Source: Pristionchus mayeri
Lineage: Eukaryota; Nematoda; Chromadorea; Rhabditida; Neodiplogasteridae
Assembly: GCA_036245805.1 (NCBI GenBank)
Contig: BTRK01000004.1
Coordinates: 42,992,907 to 43,056,906 of the forward strand
Length of the DNA: 64,000 nucleotides
Reading direction: 5' to 3'
Position numbers and translations under genes: made by a program. Shown here one piece after another: positions 57,447-64,000 of the stretch. Position 1 is the first letter of the stretch. The number at the start of each line of letters is the position of its first letter. The notes below the pieces were generated by a model, which had not been told where the DNA came from, ran no database searches, and saw nothing but the letters and a program-made list of their open reading frames with translations.

Positions 57447-59360
57447 ATGTCGGTTATTATGCTTATCGATGGGGATTTCGAACTAGTCGACCGCAGTTCT
57501 CTCAAGAAAGGAAGTGTCGAGGGTCTGGGCGAGAAATGCTACTTCGAGTATCACGGTGTGAGAAAGGAGGGCATATTCTGCCAGGGAGGTGTCCATAAGG
57601 CAATGGAGAAGGAACTGGGAAACTGGAGAGATGGGATAAAAACGATCGACAATCAACGGAAGAAGAAAGATCTGGTTAGCCAATTACAAAGTGATATTGA
57701 ATGAACGGTTCGCAGAAGCGAACTGTCATCGTTCGGGGAAAGTCGGTGGAAGTGGCGGTGAGAGAGAAGAGAGAGAAGAGGAAGAAGGGATCAGGTAGGT
57801 CGTTCCTTCCATCACAAATCGCACGTGAAATATCAGATGATGATCTAGTAGCAGTGGAGAAGAAGGTCAAGGTTGTTAAAGGTAAGTTTTCACTCTCGTT
57901 TTGTGCTAGAACTGTGAATTCAGGGGGAGCAGGGACAATGAAAGGAGAGAATGTGAGGCCTTCCCGATCTGCAGGAGGTTAGATTTTCGAATATTGCACG
58001 GTTTCTGGAGAGGTAGTATTCAGGAGATGGAACTGGTGATGATCTCAGTGGTCTTTCCCAGATGATGGTCAGATTGAATAGTGGGGAATCCACAGGAGAT
58101 GGACGACCAGGTTAAATGAAATGATAATTTATCTCAATACAAGACATAGATTCGTCGAAATCTCGGAAAGTGGGTCGGAGTGTGGAGAGGGCATCGAACC
58201 GGAGCCCGACCCCTGTGCTGGAGGACGATTCGGAGGAGGAGGAGGGAGCTGCACCCGATCTATCAGGACTGAGCGGGGACGGAGCAATCTGTAAGAATTC
58301 CTTTGTTTATGATATGGAGCGTTTCATTTATAAGTGATCTACCTACATGCTGGGCAATAGCCGATTCAGGGAGAGAGAAAAAAGGAGAAGTCAAACCTTT
58401 TCTTCAGTGCTCGCAGCAGTGCAGGCGATGGGGAGCACTCTCGGGAAGCAGATGAAGGCACTCGAGAAGAAATTCGACGACGGCATGAGAAAAGTCAATG
58501 CCAGAATCGACCGCCCGGAGGGTCAAGCTGATGAGATCGCCGATGCAGTTGAGGGACAGCGAGCTATGGTCAGTACTGTAGCACACACTGGAATCCAGAA
58601 TAGCAGAGAATGCAAATGAATTCGTTATAATATCATTACTCTGTACATCTAGGTTCGCCAAGTGGCATCTGCTACTCCCTCCATAGTAGCAAATGCTCAG
58701 AAGGCCGCGCAAGGCACGGAGACAATCAAGGATATGATGCCTGCCCCACCAAAAGGTTCTCTACTTAGTATTATTGTAAGTCAAAAGTATCCTACAGACT
58801 TTGTCTACAAGTACCTGTCGATGGAAGAGGTGGCTGTGATGGATGAGAACAACAAAGAACTCTTGTCGTTTGCGAACGCGCTCGACAAGAGCTTGTTCAC
58901 TCTCAAAGAGCGAAGACTCTCTATAAAAGACAGAGATCATGTCAAATGGAACTGGCTGAAGAATGTAAGACGTTAAGTTATTTTTTTTTAAAAAAGGCTC
59001 ACCTTTTACATACCATTCTCCTTGCAGTGTCTTCTCCACCTCCGTAGATTCGGAATTGGACTGAGGGGAAAGGACGGAGAGATGATCGCCATTGGAGCAG
59101 TGAGGAAGCGACTCAATTCATACGCTTCACTAAGAAGAATACAGTTCGAAAAGAATGGGATTGAGATGGACGAAGTGGAGGGAGAGGGGATTGAGGAGAT
59201 AGGAGGGGAGAATGGTATGGACGAGGATGAGGAAGAAGGTCCAGAAGGAGTGGACAATGTGGCTGACGAAGGAGATCACACGGGAGAGAACATGGGAGGA
59301 TACCCGGTAGAGAATCCCCCTATCCAGAGAGAGGGTAGCAGAGAATATTTGCAACTCTAA
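57447..59360 (+). CDS. transposon companion protein with coiled coil and BEN-like domain, intact
   Basis: Eight exons: 57447-57674, 57716-57881, 57924-57977, 58024-58110, 58150-58290, 58408-58568, 58653-58964 and 59028-59360. All phases agree, giving 493 residues without a stop. Order: N-terminal module (MSVIMLIDGDFELVDRSSLK), a basic stretch (VREKREKRKKGS, likely nuclear signal), Ser/Gly-rich linker, acidic patch (DDSEEEEGA), a coiled coil (KQMKALEKKFDDGMRKVNAR), a globular BEN-like block (ALDKSLFT, KDRDHVKW, IGAVRKRLNSYASLRR) and an acidic tail. Same architecture as the gene at 30527-32203, including an intron directly after the VKW block. BEN domains bind DNA and recruit chromatin factors, so a role in end binding, target choice or element silencing is possible but inferred. 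Exons 6-8 lie in the inverted end. Confidence 0.8.
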
Positions 59361-59758
59361 GCCCTACTCTCCATTATAGATGTTCCCATAGTAAGGTCGT
59401 CGCTGTTAATTCTGTGAATTATGTTACTGTATCGTCTTTTTTTTCCATCGTAATGGTCCCAATGTCTTCCAAGGTTCTGAGAAACGTTAAATAGATGGGA
59501 TGTACACGATCGCCTAATTTGCCTATTGCACAATGTGTAGTCTAACTGGAATCCGTGCTTGTGTCCCCGAGGCTCAAACTAAAAAAAATAGCGTAAAGAA
59601 TTTACTAATTTACAAATACAATGAAATTGCCGAAGCAATAACAGTGATTTGATAACATATAATAACCTAGTTATCATACTAAACAACAAGAGAGGGAATG
59701 GGGGCAATAAATCAGTCCAAAATAATCGGATGTTCTCCTAATCACATTGGGGGGTCAC
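58284..59758 (+). repeat. right inverted end of the element
   Basis: The source copy of the left inverted end: companion exon-5 tail, exons 6-8, 3' region and terminal repeat, ending ATTGGGGGGTCAC then TA. Confidence 0.9.
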
Positions 59759-59760
59759 TA

Positions 59761-60257
59761 ATTGGAGGGAGGGGAGGGGAGGGGGGGGGGGGATTCCTTT
59801 ATCCTCGTCGAGTGATCCGAGACTGCCTGGAACAAATATTGTTTGGATTGCATGAATTTTTCTAATGAGGGAAATTGTTAGGTAGTAGTCACAATCGTGT
59901 TCAGCTTATCACACCTTTACAATCGAATGAAAGATTGTAAGCAACTCACTCTCCCTTCCCATCTACCAGGCAAACCCACGTTTCAAACTTATAATAAATA
60001 AACAACTGGACCATTTTATCGCAATTAGTTACTGCTATGTGTTTTATACACGTAAGAAAAAGTAAACAAAAAAAATGTGTAACGAACTAACCAGTGGTGA
60101 ATCCGAATCCGCGCGTGCGCTTCGTCGTCGTGTCGTCGACGTTGATCAGCTCGCGCCCATCTTAAAGCAATGCAATTAAGTTGATAAATTGCGAATGAGT
60201 AGTAGAGAGTGCTCCCTTTTAGAAAAATAATCGCATCAAGATTCTTGATTCAATAAT
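59761..60257. other. unpaired segment between the element and the right host arm
   Basis: This has no counterpart on the left. It begins with a G-rich run (GGAGGGAGGGGAGGGG) next to the element end and contains the candidate exon at 60092-60160. It is presumably the original host DNA downstream of the cox6A-like gene. Confidence 0.6.
60092..60160 (-). CDS. candidate exon, unknown protein
   Basis: Minus strand: the acceptor GCTTTAAG precedes 69 bases reading GRELINVDDTTKRTRGFGFT, then a GTTAGT donor. It lies about 250 bp downstream of the right cox6A-like copy in the same orientation, so it could be a following gene or an extra exon. Not recognised. Confidence 0.35.
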
Positions 60258-62062
60258 GGACTAAATACAATACGATGTCAAGTCCCAGTAATTTTAATGT
60301 TTCACTAATTAGATTTGTGTTCCAAAGAAAGTAGAACAGCAATGCGAGTAGGGTCACGCGTTAATGGAAGACGATAAGCAACTCACCTCCATCTACTCGT
60401 TGCTCCTCTAGTGGTGCTTGCGGTCCTCCTCAAAGCCCACTCCGGGCACGCACTGCTCGCTCTTGTTGAGGACGAGGGAGTGGTTGCCGTCGCCCCAAGG
60501 GAAATGCTGCAAACGGAGTAGGATTAATGCAGATTAGATAAAGATTCAAACAAAATGCAGTAACTATGACTATGGTTGCTTGCAACTTATTTCTCTATCA
60601 ACAGCTTGTGCACACCAACGGACAATAACAAGGACGTTTCAAGTTCTCTCATAAAAATAAGGTTACGAACGTGCATAATCGTTTCTCGAAAGTGAGCAAA
60701 CCGCACAAATTTAAATAAATAAATGAAAAATAACCTTGTTGCGCACGTTGAGGTAGGGCTAGCTGACTCCCGTGCTTCGCGTGGTCCTGGAAAAGAGGAA
60801 TATGATAGAATCACCTATATTGCAAAATGCAGCAGTGTAACAACATTATTTTGAAGCTGTCTCCGTAAGAAGTGCAAGAGGGCATTAAAAAATTTGAGGA
60901 TAACAACAACATAAAGGTGGTTTCACCCAATATAAAAACAACTTTTATAAAAAATCAAATAAAATAAAGCATACCGTGAAGGCGGCGTACATGGTGAGGG
61001 CGAGGCACGGGAGAGAAGCGACGTAGAAGATCTGGAACGGAATTACATTAAATTCGAGCATTTATTTAAAAACTGCGACTTCTTGACGGCGTTCCCTTAC
61101 TAATAGTGATAATTTTACGGTTCCAGTCAATTAATCAAGCTATTATACATAACCAAGCGAAATGAATAAATACGTTGATTGACCAGGGATGGAATGGACT
61201 AATAATGTAACGTCAAGGAGGCGTACCTTTCTCCAGGTGGTCATGGTGCTGTCGGCGGGCGTGAACTGCCAGAGGAGGCGCGCGTCTGCTGGGTGGCGCG
61301 GACAGCGAGGCGACGGAATCCAAGAGTGCGGTTCATCCTAGAATATTTAAATTTAAACAGCACGAAAATCGAACAATAAAGGGAAAACAACTTGGCGAAG
61401 AGCAAGCAAATCACGCGTGAAAAGTGGCCTCAAAAAAACATACTATAAATCGATTTTCCCAGAGTCAAAGTTTGAATATCGACTAAACACGAACACGGCG
61501 TATGCTAAGTAAGAGTAGTGGGCAGTGAAACATGCATGGGCGTCCAATATATGAACACAAAAACAGAGCAATTGCAATTAAACAATGAATTTAGCTAAAT
61601 GACGCGGTTTTTGAGAGCGAACAGGGCATTGAACAGAGGCGGATACTCTGGTGGTGATATGAGGACATGGAATTGCAGCAAATAATCAATAGAAAGCAGT
61701 GAATTATTGATTAGAAACTCCGAATAAAGTGATTTCGGGAATAGGCAAAGATAAAAGAGAACAACTCACGAAAGACCAGTGAGTACCGTAACCTGCTCTG
61801 TAGTAAACTTTTAGCGATCGCAAAATGCCAATTATAGGATTTTTTGCTGAAATAGCTCAAATAATAAATTAATGAATATTTTCTCTTCTTTTTTTCACAC
61901 AAATCGATTAAAAATAAAGTATTGAAGCTCCGCACACAAATATAGCCATCAGTTCATCCATTTTAATATAGAATTTCGAAAATGGAAAACATGGAAAAAA
62001 TGTTCCACTATGGAACATTATGGAACATGTTTCTTCAATGTGGACTCGGTGCACGATATCGA
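60258..62062 (-). repeat. right arm of the host-gene inverted duplication (1.8 kb)
   Basis: Inverted partner of 52392-54189. Small differences (for example GCGTGCCCG versus GCGTGCACTGC context near 60447, and CCCTTATT versus CCCTTTATT near 61380) show the arms are not identical. Confidence 0.93.
60408..61336 (-). pseudogene. cytochrome c oxidase subunit 6A, frameshifted (right copy)
   Basis: Exons on the minus strand: 61227-61336, 60975-61031, 60735-60786 and 60408-60506, mirroring the left copy and carrying the same two frame lesions (exon 1 of 110 nt; TAG in the exon 3 homologous frame). One codon in exon 4 differs (CACTGCTCG against CGCTGCTCG context). Because this arm keeps the longer 3' flank, it is probably the ancestral location. 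No intact cox6A is present in the window; a working copy must exist elsewhere if the animal respires normally. Confidence 0.85.
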
Positions 62063-64000
62063 GTGTCTGATCATAAATTTCGGTTTTTGCTCAAAACTAT
62101 TACCATATGGAAAAACCAGGCCGGCTTACTATGCATAAAATATACCTTTATGAACACTGCATCAAAATTTCAACTTGAAAGGTCAATTCATTTTACATGT
62201 TTTTTATCACTAATGCTCAAATGTGTGAAATTTTAGCTTTTTCATTCTAATCTTCTTCGTTTATACCGAGTCGAAGCACAAGTGATGAAAAAATAGACTA
62301 CAACATGGGAGAACGTGAAAACACATCGAAACACCGGATTTTGAATCGTTCGAAAAATGGCGGTTTTAGAAATCTCGATTGTATTCAAATTTGGGCATGT
62401 CAAAGTGTGGATTTTCAAACCCAAGAAGATGCGCCTACCACTAAAACTAAAGAACACTTCCACCTAAATAAGAAAATTGACATATAAGGTTCTGTGCAAA
62501 TTTTCAGGTCCGGATATTTGTCACCGAACATTGCAAAAGTGATCACGTCGACCAAAATTTTTTTTCTCCTGATACTTTGCATGTTGTATATCACCAATCG
62601 CTTCCGTGCCACTCCCTTTCCCCCTCTCGCCGCCATTTCTCTCTCTGACAAATCTAATTAATGTTGAATTGTTGGAGCCCTGAAAGGTGCGCGAATTTGG
62701 AGATGTCGCCCTTTCTGATACAGTAAGTTTGGCTTTCTTGACATCGTTAATTAAACTAATTATGTGTATCAAAGTTTGAAACTTCAGTATCTGCAACACC
62801 CAACCCCCTTGACCAGAGTTCCCTTAGCAGTCGTGCGTTCTCGGTAGCAGAGCTATGTGACCGTCGGTCGGATCATTGTGCATTTCGGTTCCCTTTGGTC
62901 ACGAGGTTCTTTCGAGAGTCGCTGCAATATAGACAGTTCAAAATGTTTGTTGCTCTGACAAGCGTCTGTAGGCACAAAAAATAGTTTGGATGTCGATCAA
63001 AAATCGTCCGCACACAGCCTGTCAAACTGGATGAAATTGCGGCGGACGTATTCTGATGAGTTCTCACCAGAAAAATCAAATATTTGTTGTGAAGCGTAAC
63101 CAATTTTCAGTTTTAAAGTCAATATTTATTGATAGAGCTTAGGGAAGCTCGAAACCTAGATCGAAAATGGAAAATCGGCTTCCTGAGAACTCTTGGCCGA
63201 TGTATGCTCTATCGACTGATGTATTTCACTGATCAGCAACTTGTGATCGGATAGAGTTATTTAAGCTTTAAGTTTAAAAAAAGCTTCGACAGTAAATTGA
63301 ATATGTTTCAAAAGATATATTTGATTTTCGTGTTTTGAATGGCGTTAAAGCTGACAAATTATTATGTTTCATCAATGATATTTGTCAGGGGAATGATTAC
63401 GAGAGCGAACAAAGAAAGACCTCGTCTGCCACACAAATACGCCTTTACATCCATTCTGACAGGCTGTGCCACATTTATAGTCAATCAATTTTCCTTTTTA
63501 CTTCATGGTAGATAAAAAATTACATGTTACAAGACTATACGGAAAGCGATTCTCCATTAAAAAAAACCCGATTCGCGCGTTAGCTTCCTATCATTCAAGG
63601 AGAGGGAGAGGCTAATGACAATATGAATATACTGGTGATTGTGTGATCTAGAGATGAGAGCAGAGCATGAATTCGAGTCATTCACCTATATATATGCATC
63701 GTTTACTTGTGTTTAATGCATAATCGCACATCAAACACACTCCAACTGTATCCTCAAATAAGAAAATTTTCGATCACTTTCCTTTTTACTTTCATCCCTA
63801 TTCCGCGAGATTGAAGCAGGCGAATCAGACTATGGTTTCCTTTGTGAGGAGACTACCCAGACCTGACCAGAACAGCTCACGGCGTATTACTGTGTCTTTT
63901 CAGTTCTTCCTTTCACTTGACCGCACTTCCTCCCACACTTACCGTCTTCCTTCGCTCTTTCGACATAGAGATATATCGCCGAAAGTCAAAGAGTGGAGTA
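62063..64000. other. no gene seen
   Basis: I find no exon chain. Open frames on both strands are short and of low-complexity composition. Pyrimidine tracts occur at 62600-62640 and 63890-63960. Confidence 0.4.

Larger units (their letters stand above)
54190..59758. mobile_element. two-gene Tc1-like element, probably autonomous, with 1.47-kb inverted ends
   Basis: Bounded by TA at 54188-54189 and 59759-59760. The right terminus is GTGACCCCCCAATGTGATTA when read inward; the left end has the same sequence at 54201 plus an extra GTCCCCCCAAT. Inside are an intact transposase on the minus strand and a divergently transcribed companion gene on the plus strand. The final 1.47 kb of the right end is repeated inverted at the left, so the element has very long terminal inverted repeats that contain coding exons. 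Confidence 0.85.

Overview
The window looks like eukaryotic nuclear DNA, most probably from a nematode. Genes are cut into small exons by introns of about 40-400 bp with GT donors and TTTCAG/TTTGCAG-type acceptors. Tc1/mariner-type elements and foldback MITEs are abundant, and there are no bacterial operons, ribosome binding sites or CRISPR arrays. The species assignment is inference from style, not from a marker gene.

Layout. 1-10.5 kb: mostly non-coding, with a small foldback element, an A20/AN1 zinc-finger gene on the minus strand whose two domains lie in different frames (4519-5021), and a few unassigned candidate exons. 10.5-26.6 kb: an intact six-exon coiled-coil/RING gene (10524-11727), then a tandem duplication of a 7783-bp unit (11065-18847 and 18848-26630). 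I saw only three base differences between the copies. The unit begins exactly at RING exon 3 and ends inside a foldback transposon, so the second RING copy has no 5' exons. 26.3-27.7 kb: a 1.35-kb foldback element flanked by TTAA.

28.6-36.6 kb: an almost perfect 8-kb palindrome. Each arm carries a Tc1-like transposase cut off after its first catalytic aspartate, a divergently transcribed companion gene with an N-terminal small domain, a coiled coil and a BEN-like C-terminus, and a 310-bp module containing a Gly/Ser-rich exon-like segment. 37.5-42.2 kb: the C-terminal half of an importin-5 (karyopherin beta-3) homologue, 5'-truncated and frame-disturbed, with repeat insertions in its introns. 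43.2-52.4 kb: nested foldback elements, decayed repeat units each containing a tRNA-Ser-like SINE head, a roughly 110-bp minisatellite, and MITEs.

52.4-62.1 kb: a larger inverted duplication whose arms hold two copies of a doubly frameshifted cytochrome c oxidase subunit 6A gene. Between them sits a second Tc1-like element (54190-59758) with an apparently intact six-exon DD34E transposase and an intact eight-exon companion gene. The last kilobase and a half of this element has been copied in inverted orientation onto its other end. 62.1-64 kb: nothing recognised.

The main message is a two-gene type of Tc1/mariner transposon (transposase plus a divergent BEN-like companion, seen in two diverged members with a shared intron position) that sits within, or at the centre of, giant palindromes. 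The surrounding conserved host genes are largely broken or truncated. Whether this reflects a special chromosome (B-like, sex-linked or germline-limited), a heterochromatic arm, or partly assembly error cannot be settled from the sequence.
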